Shown here piece after piece: positions 26,520-35,328 of a stretch of DNA of 64,000 nt (position 1 is the first letter of the stretch; each line of letters starts with the position of its first letter). The translations under genes and the position numbers were made by a program. The notes under the pieces are model-generated. The model worked only from the letters and a program-made list of their open reading frames with translations. It was not told the DNA's origin and did no database searches. The stretch is from Chitinophaga niabensis (GTDB lineage Bacteria > Bacteroidota > Bacteroidia > Chitinophagales > Chitinophagaceae): the NCBI GenBank assembly GCA_017849435.1, contig JAFIGY010000012.1, forward strand, positions 248,001-312,000. The letters run 5' to 3'.

Positions 26520-27106
26520 CGTTCTTTTTTAAACCAGTGTTTTTCCAGGCATTGACGTAACTGTAATTTGGCCCGGTGCAGGATCTGCCAGAAATTGGAC
26601 GGTGAAAGCTGCAAATCCTGACAGATGTCCTTACTGTCTTTCTCCTCCAGGTATTTTAATTGTACGGCGGAGAACCAGTGGTCCGGTAATTTCTTCATGC
26701 ATTGATCCAGTATATCCCTGAAAGCGGTGTTATCCAGGAGATGTGCTTCATCTATATGCCAGGGTTGGGGCCTGGCTTCTTTCCTCCAGCTTCCGTTATC
26801 GTCAAAGAAGCGCTCCGGTTCCGAATGCTTAACCGGGGAGGCGGCGTTCCGCATTTTTTTTCGATGATGGTCGATGATCTTGTGATTCAGAATAGAGAAC
26901 AGCCAGGTGCCTGGATTGCTTTCTCCTTTGAATTTTCCGATAGATTGAAAAGCGGACAGGAAAGTTTCCTGCACAAGGTCCTCCGCCGTTGAATTGTTCT
27001 CAACGCGACGGCAGGCCCATGCAAACAGGCTGTCCGTATACAGTTCCACCCACGATTTGATGGTACTGTGAGGATCGTCCTTGATATTTCCGGATACCGG
27101 GCTCAT
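26516..27106 (-). CDS. ECF-type RNA polymerase sigma factor heading the bufferin-like operon
   Basis: A 196-residue sigma-70 family factor. The sigma-2 region (about 18-95) contains AEDLVQETFLSAFQSIGKFK and TWLFSILNHKIIDHHRKK, and the sigma-4 region (about 130-190) contains LPDHWFSAVQLKYLEEKDSK and the HTH LQLSPSNFWQILHRAKLQL. An 80-residue linker between them is rich in charged residues and Trp/Pro. It heads the six-gene minus-strand operon and overlaps the anti-sigma gene. The ECF-sigma/bufferin pairing has precedent in Caulobacter (known), so it probably drives the operon in response to metal stress. Confidence 0.85.
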   Translation of the reverse strand: MSPVSGNIKDDPHSTIKSWVELYTDSLFAWACRRVENNSTAEDLVQETFLSAFQSIGKFKGESNPGTWLFSILNHKIIDHHRKKMRNAASPVKHSEPERFFDDNGSWRKEARPQPWHIDEAHLLDNTAFRDILDQCMKKLPDHWFSAVQLKYLEEKDSKDICQDLQLSPSNFWQILHRAKLQLRQCLEKHWFKKER

Positions 27107-27153
27107 GGATGCAATATACGCAAGAATCCGGGGCGGCTTTTCTTTTACCCCCT

Positions 27154-28356
27154 TTACCCCGGGAAGCTCACTTTACCCATGGATACATTCGGTATCCCGT
27201 TGCGCCCTGCACCAAAATTCACCGCGCCTCCGCAAAGTGTTTCGTTCGCGAGTACTGCAAACAGTACGGCTTCCTTTGCATCCGGATTAATATGAAGGTC
27301 TTTCGTGCTGTGGAAAGTACAGCCGGGGAGGAGTTCCCGGATGTTTTGCATCAGCAGGGGATTGTGCATGCCGCCGCCGCTGACATAGAACCGGAATCCC
27401 GCGCCGTTGTCGGTCACTGTTTTGATCGCTTCCGTGATGGTTTCTGCGGAGAAGCGGTTGAGCGTGGCCATGACGTCTTCCACGCTCAGGCCGGTGGTAT
27501 TTGACCTTTGCTGTGCCTGGTGCAGGTGGGCGAGATTGAAGAGTTCCGGGCCGGTGGTTTTCGGAAAAGGTTGTGCAAAGAAAGGATGATCTTTCAACGC
27601 CGCCAGCAGGGCAGGATGTACACGGCCTTTGGAGGCGATCTCCGCGTGTTCGTCGAAATAACGGCCGGGAAAGTATTCCCGTGTGAGGGCGTCCATGAGC
27701 GTATTGCCGGATCCGGTATCGCTGCAGAACACCTCGTCCGCATTCAGACTGCCGGGCAGGAAGGTGAAGTTGGCGATACCGCCGATATTCAACATGATGC
27801 GGTTCTCTCCTTTTTTGGAGAAGATGAGGAAATCTCCGTAGGCCGCCAGCGGCGCTCCTTCTCCGCCTGCCGCCACATGTTTCTGCCGGAAATCGCTGAG
27901 CGTGATGATGCCGGTTTCGATAGCCATGTGATCTCCATCCCCGATCTGCAGGGTGGCGTTACTGAATTTTGCATGTTTGTGCAGGGATTTGGGTGCGTGA
28001 AAGATCGTTTGTCCGTGACTGGCGATCAGGTCTATTTCACCGGCCGGTCTCCGCCATTTTTCCAGGCAGGCCAGGATCATCTTCGCATGTTGTTGCGCTA
28101 CCCATCCGTTGAGCAGGCATACTTTTTCCAGGTCTACCTGTCTTTTGGAAAAGACGCTGCTGATCTCCTGCTTGTAATCTTCGCCATAGGGCACTGTTTC
28201 GAACTCCAACAGGCTAATCCGTGTATCCATGCCCGTGCCGGAGAAACGGCATAATGCAACGTCAAGGCCATCCAGCGAAGTGCCGGACATCAGGCCGATG
28301 ACGGTCCGCTCAGGGCGGTTGGCGATGGCATGCAGGCGGGAAATGTTCATATTCAT
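27154..28356 (-). CDS. anmK: anhydro-N-acetylmuramic acid kinase
   Basis: Cytoplasmic kinase converting 1,6-anhydroMurNAc plus ATP to MurNAc 6-phosphate, the entry step of muropeptide recycling. The start at 28356 (or 28350) is chosen because an in-frame extension to 28491 crosses the divergent promoter and does not look coding; this gives about 400 residues. Motifs present: VIGLMSGTSLDGLDVALCRF near the N-terminus, ASHGQTIFHAPK, MLNIGGIANFTFLPG, FCSDTGSGNTLMDAL, and FYVSGGGMHNPLLM. It is divergent from a DeoR regulator and lies at the edge of the cell-wall salvage locus. The downstream sigma gene is only 47 bases away, so some read-through is possible. Confidence 0.93.
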   Translation of the reverse strand: MNMNISRLHAIANRPERTVIGLMSGTSLDGLDVALCRFSGTGMDTRISLLEFETVPYGEDYKQEISSVFSKRQVDLEKVCLLNGWVAQQHAKMILACLEKWRRPAGEIDLIASHGQTIFHAPKSLHKHAKFSNATLQIGDGDHMAIETGIITLSDFRQKHVAAGGEGAPLAAYGDFLIFSKKGENRIMLNIGGIANFTFLPGSLNADEVFCSDTGSGNTLMDALTREYFPGRYFDEHAEIASKGRVHPALLAALKDHPFFAQPFPKTTGPELFNLAHLHQAQQRSNTTGLSVEDVMATLNRFSAETITEAIKTVTDNGAGFRFYVSGGGMHNPLLMQNIRELLPGCTFHSTKDLHINPDAKEAVLFAVLANETLCGGAVNFGAGRNGIPNVSMGKVSFPG

Positions 28357-28391
28357 ATTTTGCACGGATTTAATTGTTTTTGCATACGTGG

Positions 28392-28429
28392 ATGCATATA
28401 TTTTCATGTATCTTAGTAAAAATATGCAT
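28392..28429. promoter_or_regulatory. imperfect inverted repeat, candidate DeoR operator
   Basis: In the 133-base gap between divergent anmK and deoR-type genes. ATGCATAT (28392-28399) mirrors ATATGCAT (28422-28429); allowing one mismatch the arms reach 12 bases (28392-28403 with 28418-28429) over a 14-base AT-rich spacer. Symmetric sites like this are bound by dimeric or tetrameric repressors of the GlpR/DeoR type. Confidence 0.45.
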
Positions 28430-28489
28430 TTTTTTGCGGTTTTGTATTGTTTTTTGCAGTAAATTGCTGCAAGACCAAAATCAGCAGGC

Positions 28490-29236
28490 ATGCTTAAAAA
28501 AGAGCGGCAATCATTTATTCTACGTCAGGTGAATTTGCACAACAAGGTGTTGTCCGTTGATCTGAGCCAGCAAATGGAGGTTTCCGAGGATACTATCCGG
28601 AGGGATCTGAACGAGATGGCGAAGCAGGACAAACTGATCAAGGTACACGGCGGTGCCCTGTCCAAATCATTCCACCTTTCCATTGCATCTGACCACGTTT
28701 ATGCATTAAGCAGCAAAAAACTCATTGCCATGAAAGCCTGCCGGCTGATCAAAGACGGAATGTTCGTACTCACTACCGGCGGCACCACTATCATAGAGCT
28801 GGCCAAATCATTGCCGCCCGAGCTTTCCGCCACTTTCATCACGGTGAGTTTACCCGCAGCTTACGAATATATTCACCATCCGAATATTGAAGTGATATTC
28901 ATCGGTGACAAAATCTCCAAGAGCTCCCAGATCTCCATCGGGGGAGGCGTAGTATCAAAGATCAAGGGGATACGGGCAGACCTGTGTTTCCTCGGTACCA
29001 ATGCCATTGACGTGAAGCACGGTATTACAGATAATGACTGGGATGTGGTAGAAGTGAAAAAAGCGATGGTGGAAGCATCCGACCGCATCGTTTCCCTCTC
29101 CATCACAGAAAAACTGAATACGGCGCAGCGCATCAAGGTGTGCGATATCACCCGCGTCAGCACCCTGGTAACAGAGCTGGACCCGGGAGATAAAATTTTA
29201 AAACCATATCGGGAGACCGGCATCGAAATTTTATGA
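28490..29236 (+). CDS. DeoR/GlpR-family transcriptional regulator
   Basis: A 248-residue sugar-phosphate-responsive repressor. The N-terminal winged HTH reads LSVDLSQQMEVSEDTIRRDLNEM with the DTIRRDL signature. The C-terminal DeoRC sensing domain (about 75-235) contains LTTGGTTIIELAKSLP and IDVKHGITDNDWDVVEVKKAM. It is divergent from anmK and directly upstream of the second SusC/SusD pair (65-base gap). The natural effector would be a sugar phosphate such as MurNAc 6-phosphate or GlcNAc 6-phosphate; this is inferred from the neighbours. Confidence 0.92.
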   Translation: MLKKERQSFILRQVNLHNKVLSVDLSQQMEVSEDTIRRDLNEMAKQDKLIKVHGGALSKSFHLSIASDHVYALSSKKLIAMKACRLIKDGMFVLTTGGTTIIELAKSLPPELSATFITVSLPAAYEYIHHPNIEVIFIGDKISKSSQISIGGGVVSKIKGIRADLCFLGTNAIDVKHGITDNDWDVVEVKKAMVEASDRIVSLSITEKLNTAQRIKVCDITRVSTLVTELDPGDKILKPYRETGIEIL

Positions 29237-29301
29237 GGCTTTTACAACCGGGACCACCGGGAGTTTCCAACCAGATTCAATTCATTTAAAACAACTGCAA
29301 C

Positions 29302-32300
29302 ATGAGAAAAACGTTATGGTTATGGCAGGACAGCCGGAAGTTCTTTTCCATTCTCCTGCCTGTGCAGCTTGTGTCTCTTCTCGCTCTGGCACAGGTTCGC
29401 ATTTCCGGTAAAGTGACCGGATCGGATGGAAAGGGGCTTCCATCCATCGCAGTACAGGTACGCAACACTTCCAATGGCGCCTACACTGATCTAAACGGAG
29501 ATTACACGATCAACGCCGCCCTGAAGGATGGCAGCTATGTGCTGAACTTCACCGGGGTGGGACTGAAGCCGCAGGAAAAACCGTTCCAGGTGAGCGGAAG
29601 TACGAAAACTTTTGCCTTCAATGTAAAAATGGAAGATGATGTGCTGGGTCTGAATGAAGTAGTGGTGACCGGTACCGCCGTTGCCACTTCCAAGAAAAAA
29701 CTGGGCAACGCCATCTCCACCGTTTCCTCAAAAGATATTCAGTACAGTGCCGCCACGGGGATTGACGGGGCTTTGCAGGGCAAGGTGGCCGGTGCGCAGA
29801 TCACGCAAAACTCGGGGAACCCCGCGGGCGGGATCAGCGTGCGGTTGAGGGGGCCGAGCACAATCGTGGGTTCTTCTGATCCGCTTTACATTGTGGATGG
29901 CGTGATCGTGAACAACGACTCCCGGCAGCTGATAGACCTGGGTGGTTATGCACAGAACCGCCTCGTGGATATCAACCCTGCGGATATTGACAGGATAGAA
30001 GTGATCAAAGGCGCCGCCGCCGCCGCTATCTACGGTTCCCGTGCCAACAACGGTGTGGTGCAGATCTTCACCAAGAGAGGAAAAACGGGCAAGCCGCAGA
30101 TATCTTTCTCCACGCAGTTCAAAACCAACAGCATCCGGAAAAAACTGCCGTATAACCAGTATCCGTTCCGGTTCAATAATAATCTGCCGGATGATAAGTC
30201 GCAGACGGCGGTAACTAGATATGATTACCAGGATAAGATATTCAGCACCGGCATTGGTACGGATAATAACCTGTCCGTCTCTGGCGGTACGGAAACGACT
30301 AAATACTATGTGGCAGTTTCCAGCCTGTATAATGAAGGTATCATTAAGAATACCAACTTCAACAGGAACGGCCTTCGTGTGAATGTTTCCCAGAAGCTGA
30401 ACAACATCTTCACGCTTTCCGCCGGCGCTAACTACACATTGAGCAACAGCCGCGAGATACCGAACGGAGGTATCAATGAAGCGTATGGAGCGCTCACGGG
30501 GTTTATCTTCAGCAATAACTATATCAACCCGGATAAAGACCCTGTTACCGGTTTGTATCCATCTACTGCGCCGATCTCCATCCTGAAAAGGACGAACCCG
30601 CTGGAAGCGATCAGCCGCTTTGATTTCCGCCAGAAAGTGAATCGCTTTATCGGTAACGTGCAATTGAATGCCAAGCCGATTGAAGGATTGAACATCGATT
30701 ACATTTTCGGTCTGGATAATTACTCCCAGATCAGCACGGCCTATATTCCTCCCAAGAACACCACGCCAAGCTATGACAAAGGTTTGGCAGTAAGTGCGAA
30801 TGCCACTGTGCTGCAAACGAACAATGACCTGAACATGAGCTATCGCAAAAAAGTGAACAACTGGCTGGAATCCACTACCGGCTTAGGAGGTACCATGCAA
30901 TACGACAGAACATATGTGATTGGCGGAACGGCTCAGCAGCTGGGCGCATTTGGTCAGACCATCAACAACGGTACTATTGTGGCAACGGAATCCCGCATCG
31001 AAAGAACGATCCTCGGTGGATTCCTGCAACAAACCTTCGGTATCAGCGACAAGATATATGTGACCGGCGCGGCAAGGGTAGACGCTTCATCCGTATATGG
31101 TAAAGACAATCGCTGGCAGTTCTTCCCGAAAGTAAGCGGCTCTTATCTCATTTCCGAAGAGAAATTCTGGAAGGATTCCAAACTGGGAGACATCCTGCCT
31201 TCTCTGAAACTGCGTGCCGCATGGGGACAATCCGGTAACCTCACCGCCATCGGCGCCTATGACAGGCTCACCACTTATACACCGATCATCTACGGTGGCA
31301 GCGCCGGTTCCGTATCCCCCGTCAAGCTGGGCAACCCGGACATCAAACCGGAAAGACAAACGGAACTGGAGTTAGGTACAGATATCAGCCTGTTGAAAGA
31401 CCGCCTGAGCATCGAATTCTCTTATTATAACAAAGATGTAAAGGACCTGATCCTCAACAGAACGCTGGCGCCCAGTACCGGCTTCAATAACCGCTACCTG
31501 AATATCGGCACTATGACGAACAAAGGTTTTGAAGTGATGATCAAGGGTGTGCCTATCCAGAATAAAAACCTTAGCTGGGTATCTACTTTCAGCTACACGC
31601 ATAACACCAACGTGATCAACGGTGTGGAAGGCAATGGCATATTATCGTTCGCCGGTGGCTTCGGGCAGGTAGCGGCTGTGAATGGATATTCACTGGGAGC
31701 ATTCTATAGCACATTCTTTGCGAGGAATCCCGATGGTTCCCTCCTGCTCACACCGGCAGGTCTGCCACAACGGGAGAAAGGCGTGCAGGGCCCGAACGGT
31801 ACTTATACCGTAAAGCGCGATGCATCTGGTCAACCGAGCGGTTCCATCCTGAGTAGAGTGATTGGTGACCCGAATCCGAAACATGTACTGTCCTGGATCA
31901 ACGAAGTGAGCTACAGGAAATTTAATTTCCGTATGCAGTGGGACGGTATGCTGGGATTTGATGTGTTCAACTTCACCCGCCGCGTGGGTGATAATGCCAA
32001 CTACGGCGGTTTGAAAGGATATGAGGCTGAATTGAAAGGAGAAGTTCCGAAGGGAACCAGCGCCGCATTGTTCTCTGTATTCGAGAACTGGATCGAGAAA
32101 GGCAATTTCGTGAAACTGCGGGAACTGTCCGTGGCTTATACGATCACTCCCAAAGCCGGGAAGCTCCGCGATCTTCGATTGACGCTTTCCGGACGCAATC
32201 TGCTTTCTATAGACAAGTACAGCGGATATGATCCTGAAGTGAATGCGGCAGGGCAGGATAATGCAGTAAGAGGATTTGATTTCGTGGAAGTGCCTTTGCC

Positions 32301-32337
32301 CAGAACTTTCCTGTTGGGCCTGAACGTTAATTTCTAA
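29302..32337 (+). CDS. SusC/RagA-family outer-membrane importer, cell-wall salvage locus
   Basis: TonB-linked importer of 1011 residues. A signal peptide (to about residue 33, ALAQ) precedes the CarboxypepD-regulatory domain (VRISGKVTGSDGKGLPSIAV), the plug (LNEVVVTGTAVATSKKKLG, NNGVVQIFTKRGKTG), and a barrel ending in VNF. It lies 65 bases after the DeoR gene and 12 bases before a SusD gene. In this context it probably imports peptidoglycan fragments or amino-sugar oligomers across the outer membrane; ligand identity is inference. Confidence 0.93.
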   Translation: MRKTLWLWQDSRKFFSILLPVQLVSLLALAQVRISGKVTGSDGKGLPSIAVQVRNTSNGAYTDLNGDYTINAALKDGSYVLNFTGVGLKPQEKPFQVSGSTKTFAFNVKMEDDVLGLNEVVVTGTAVATSKKKLGNAISTVSSKDIQYSAATGIDGALQGKVAGAQITQNSGNPAGGISVRLRGPSTIVGSSDPLYIVDGVIVNNDSRQLIDLGGYAQNRLVDINPADIDRIEVIKGAAAAAIYGSRANNGVVQIFTKRGKTGKPQISFSTQFKTNSIRKKLPYNQYPFRFNNNLPDDKSQTAVTRYDYQDKIFSTGIGTDNNLSVSGGTETTKYYVAVSSLYNEGIIKNTNFNRNGLRVNVSQKLNNIFTLSAGANYTLSNSREIPNGGINEAYGALTGFIFSNNYINPDKDPVTGLYPSTAPISILKRTNPLEAISRFDFRQKVNRFIGNVQLNAKPIEGLNIDYIFGLDNYSQISTAYIPPKNTTPSYDKGLAVSANATVLQTNNDLNMSYRKKVNNWLESTTGLGGTMQYDRTYVIGGTAQQLGAFGQTINNGTIVATESRIERTILGGFLQQTFGISDKIYVTGAARVDASSVYGKDNRWQFFPKVSGSYLISEEKFWKDSKLGDILPSLKLRAAWGQSGNLTAIGAYDRLTTYTPIIYGGSAGSVSPVKLGNPDIKPERQTELELGTDISLLKDRLSIEFSYYNKDVKDLILNRTLAPSTGFNNRYLNIGTMTNKGFEVMIKGVPIQNKNLSWVSTFSYTHNTNVINGVEGNGILSFAGGFGQVAAVNGYSLGAFYSTFFARNPDGSLLLTPAGLPQREKGVQGPNGTYTVKRDASGQPSGSILSRVIGDPNPKHVLSWINEVSYRKFNFRMQWDGMLGFDVFNFTRRVGDNANYGGLKGYEAELKGEVPKGTSAALFSVFENWIEKGNFVKLRELSVAYTITPKAGKLRDLRLTLSGRNLLSIDKYSGYDPEVNAAGQDNAVRGFDFVEVPLPRTFLLGLNVNF

Positions 32338-32348
32338 ACTATCGAACT

Positions 32349-33674
32349 ATGAAGAAGAAATTCATCTATATATTTCTGACAGCGGCTGTTCTCACAGCGG
32401 GCGGTTGCAAACTGGATTATGTGAACCCGAACGGCCCGATAGACAGTCAGGTACTCACCACCCGGGAAGGTCTTATTTCATTGGCCGTGGGTATCAAGCA
32501 ATACTATTCCACCTCCGGGGTACAAGTGCTGTCCACAGCTACCGGTACCACAGCACGTGAACTGAAAGGGGTGACGACATTTACAAACATCCTGGAGCTG
32601 GAAGCGGGAGGTACTGCGTTACCTACCTTTAACGGTAATGTGAACGGCCTCTGGAGCAACATGTTGCACACCATGGGAATGGCGGATGACCTGCTCAATA
32701 ATGCACCCACAGTGCTTCCTAATGAGCCATCCATGCGTTCGGGCCTTATCATCTTTGGCAGTCTGTTCAAGGCGATGGCGATTGGCGGGCTGGCCACTGC
32801 ATTTGAGCAGTTCCCCATTCAGACGGATAAAACCGGTCGTGCTGTTTTCGTAACCAGAACAGCCGGTTTGCAAGCCGCTGTAAAACTCCTGGATGATGCT
32901 GCCGCAGCGTTGGCCGCAACGCCTCCTTCTGATGAATTCAATTCCCGCGTATTAGGCAGCGATCTTGTATTGCTGGATTGTATCAACACTTTCCGCGCCC
33001 GCTATAACATGATGCTGGGCAAATACGCGGAATCACTGGCGGCCGCTAACGCCGTTAATCTGAATACGAAATCACAATACCTGTATAGCAGCCAGAGCCC
33101 TAACCCCATCCAGCAGCAAGTGCAGGTAGCAGCGAATTTCAAGCCCCGCGCCAACTTCGGTCTGCCTGCGGGTTTCGTGGACCCTGCGGATGGAAGGCTG
33201 GCCTTCTATCTCTCCACACCGGATGTGGTAGTAGGCGGCGAAACGCTGAAAACACTGAAAGGATTCTTTGACGATATCGCTAAATCCATTCCCATCTATC
33301 ACCCGGATGAAGTGCGCCTGCTGAAGGCGGAAGCCATTATCCGCAGCGGTGGTGACCTGAATGCCGCCAAAACGCAGATAGATGCTGTGCGTACGCGGGC
33401 CGCCGGAGATCCCTTCGGTCTCAATCCCAACCTGTCCGCATACAGTGGCCCGGTTACAACGGACGCCCTGCTGCTGGAAGTCTACAAGCAACGCTGTATA
33501 AGCCTGTTCCTGCAAGGTCTTCGCCTGGAAGACAGCCGCCGCTTCGGCAGGCCTGCGCCTCCGGTGAATGTGAACCCGGTTCCCACAACATACGAGCGGA
33601 ACAGGAATTTCTATCCTTACCCGGACCAGGAAAGACTGACAAATCCGAATACCCCGGCTGACCCGGCAATATAA
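32349..33674 (+). CDS. SusD/RagB-family surface lipoprotein, cell-wall salvage locus
   Basis: Partner of the preceding SusC, 441 residues, at the short end for SusD. The lipobox LTAGGC puts Cys at about residue 20. SusD-type helices include LLKAEAIIRSGGDLNAAKTQ and a C-terminal QRCISLFLQGLRLEDSRRFG that corresponds to the family RxxELxxEGxRWxDLxR block. The N-terminal hallmark is weak, so sequence divergence from typical SusD is notable. A perfect palindrome hairpin follows the stop. Confidence 0.85.
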   Translation: MKKKFIYIFLTAAVLTAGGCKLDYVNPNGPIDSQVLTTREGLISLAVGIKQYYSTSGVQVLSTATGTTARELKGVTTFTNILELEAGGTALPTFNGNVNGLWSNMLHTMGMADDLLNNAPTVLPNEPSMRSGLIIFGSLFKAMAIGGLATAFEQFPIQTDKTGRAVFVTRTAGLQAAVKLLDDAAAALAATPPSDEFNSRVLGSDLVLLDCINTFRARYNMMLGKYAESLAAANAVNLNTKSQYLYSSQSPNPIQQQVQVAANFKPRANFGLPAGFVDPADGRLAFYLSTPDVVVGGETLKTLKGFFDDIAKSIPIYHPDEVRLLKAEAIIRSGGDLNAAKTQIDAVRTRAAGDPFGLNPNLSAYSGPVTTDALLLEVYKQRCISLFLQGLRLEDSRRFGRPAPPVNVNPVPTTYERNRNFYPYPDQERLTNPNTPADPAI

Positions 33675-33683
33675 ACCTGCAGA

Positions 33684-33720
33684 AAGGAGGGTCGCATACG
33701 TATGCGACCCCCTTTCTTTT
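33684..33720 (+). terminator. hairpin terminator after the SusD gene
   Basis: A perfect 22-base palindrome centred at 33699/33700 (arms 33689-33699 and 33700-33710), extended by partly paired flanks and followed by CTTTCTTTT. It separates the SusC/SusD pair from the enzyme operon downstream, although partial read-through is possible. Confidence 0.7.
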
Positions 33721-33735
33721 CAATGCTTAAGCGTA

Positions 33736-35319
33736 ATGAAACATCTGTTTTACCTGTTCCTGGTCTGCGCAACCTCCCGGGTATCCGCGCAACAGGTACC
33801 GCTGACTGATCTGCAGCACCATAACATTGCGGTGATCAGTTATCACTACCGGCATGATGCCGTATTTGACAGCATCGCCCGGAAATATGCGCCCATCAGC
33901 CTGTTCAGGATATCTTCCCCGCAATGGAATGATCTCAACGACCGGCTCAAATATTACGATATCCTCATTTTCCTGTTATCCCCCCAAACGCATTCAGACG
34001 ATGAGCTCGTCAAATTTATCAATGAAAGGAAGGGTATTGTAGTCAGGTCCGGTCAGGGGGAAGAAGACTCCCCGCAAAGCGCTTCCCTGGCCGCGCAACA
34101 GATATTCGGCGGCGGTAAAACGCGCCTGGGATATGCAGTGCCGCAGGCCGTGGGCATGCAAGCGGATTCGCTGGAGAAAATAGATCACATCATGGCTGAA
34201 GCCATTGCGGGCAAAGCTACTCCCGGCGGCGTTGTGCTGGTGGCGAAAGACGGGAAAGTGATCTTCGAAAAAGCATATGGCCATCTCACTTATAACGGCA
34301 CCCGCGCCGTACGTACGGACGATCTCTATGATCTCGCTTCCGTGACCAAGATAGCGGCCACTACGCCCGCCATCATGAAATTGTATGATGATGGCAGACT
34401 TCGTTTAGACGATCCAGTGAGTAAGTACGTAGCCCGCACCCGCACGATCGCAGACAAGAAAGATATCCGCATCCGTGAAGCGTTGTTGCACGAAGCAGGA
34501 TACACTCCTTACATCAAATATTTCGAAAAGCTGCAGCCCTCGGACCTCAGCACGGATTCCTCCGCGCAATACCCGGTGAAAGTGGCGGATAGATATTATT
34601 TGCGGGCGCATTATTTTGAAGATGTGATGTGGTCCACAACGCTGGCATCCCCGGTGCTCACGCGCGGAAAGTTCGTATACAGCGATATCAGCATGTATAT
34701 GATGCGGGAAGTGATCGAAAAGATTGTGCACAGGCCGATGAACGAGTTCCTGACGGACTCCCTCTACCGCCCGCTCGGCTTGCAAACCACCGGCTTCCTG
34801 CCCCGCAACTGTTTTGACAGCTCCCGCATCGTACCCACCACAGAGAACGACAGCTGGTTCCGTACCATGCAGCTCCGCGGCTACGCACACGATCCGGGTG
34901 CAGCCATGGCTGGGGGCGTGAGCGGACATGCAGGTCTGTTCTCAGATGCCAACGATCTCGCCATCCTTTACCAGATGTTCCTGAACAAAGGTGTATACGG
35001 CGGGAAACGTTATTACAAACCTGCTACCATTGCCCTGTTCACTTCCAGGCAATCGAAAGTAAGCCCACGAGGACTGGGCTTTGACCGCCCGGACCCCTCG
35101 AAGCAATACCCCTCCCGGTTTGCCTCCGCGCAATCATTCGGGCATACAGGTTACACCGGCACTTTCGTTTGGGTAGATCCTGCCGTGAACCTTATCTGCA
35201 TCGTGCTCACCAACCGCGTATACCCGGAGGTGATCGATAACGTGAACACGCTGCAACGTATGAATATTCGCGGCCGCATCCTCGACCAGGTATATCAATC
35301 GATCCGGCAAAAGCATTAA
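33736..35319 (+). CDS. AmiE-like serine hydrolase with a GH3-C-terminal-like N-domain
   Basis: Exported (signal peptide to about RVSAQ, residue 19), 527 residues. Residues about 22-130 resemble the linker region that follows GH3 (NagZ) in Bacteroidota GH3/beta-lactamase fusion proteins, including IFGGGKTRLGYAVPQ. No GH3 catalytic domain is present. The beta-lactamase-family domain (about 135-525) has S202-x-x-K205 in LASVTKIAA, Y315 in YSD, and H470-TGYTG. Bacillus AmiE, of this family and encoded beside NagZ and MurQ genes, removes peptides from MurNAc (known). The same amidase role is likely here but is inferred. It heads a tight operon with epimerase, symporter, murQ and dehydrogenase genes. 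Confidence 0.8.
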   Translation: MKHLFYLFLVCATSRVSAQQVPLTDLQHHNIAVISYHYRHDAVFDSIARKYAPISLFRISSPQWNDLNDRLKYYDILIFLLSPQTHSDDELVKFINERKGIVVRSGQGEEDSPQSASLAAQQIFGGGKTRLGYAVPQAVGMQADSLEKIDHIMAEAIAGKATPGGVVLVAKDGKVIFEKAYGHLTYNGTRAVRTDDLYDLASVTKIAATTPAIMKLYDDGRLRLDDPVSKYVARTRTIADKKDIRIREALLHEAGYTPYIKYFEKLQPSDLSTDSSAQYPVKVADRYYLRAHYFEDVMWSTTLASPVLTRGKFVYSDISMYMMREVIEKIVHRPMNEFLTDSLYRPLGLQTTGFLPRNCFDSSRIVPTTENDSWFRTMQLRGYAHDPGAAMAGGVSGHAGLFSDANDLAILYQMFLNKGVYGGKRYYKPATIALFTSRQSKVSPRGLGFDRPDPSKQYPSRFASAQSFGHTGYTGTFVWVDPAVNLICIVLTNRVYPEVIDNVNTLQRMNIRGRILDQVYQSIRQKH

Positions 35320-35328
35320 TAATTATAA

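Noticed and set aside
29728-30816. 362-codon open frame on the minus strand
   Set aside because: Antisense to the second SusC gene; Arg/Val/Ile-rich shadow frame with no motif.
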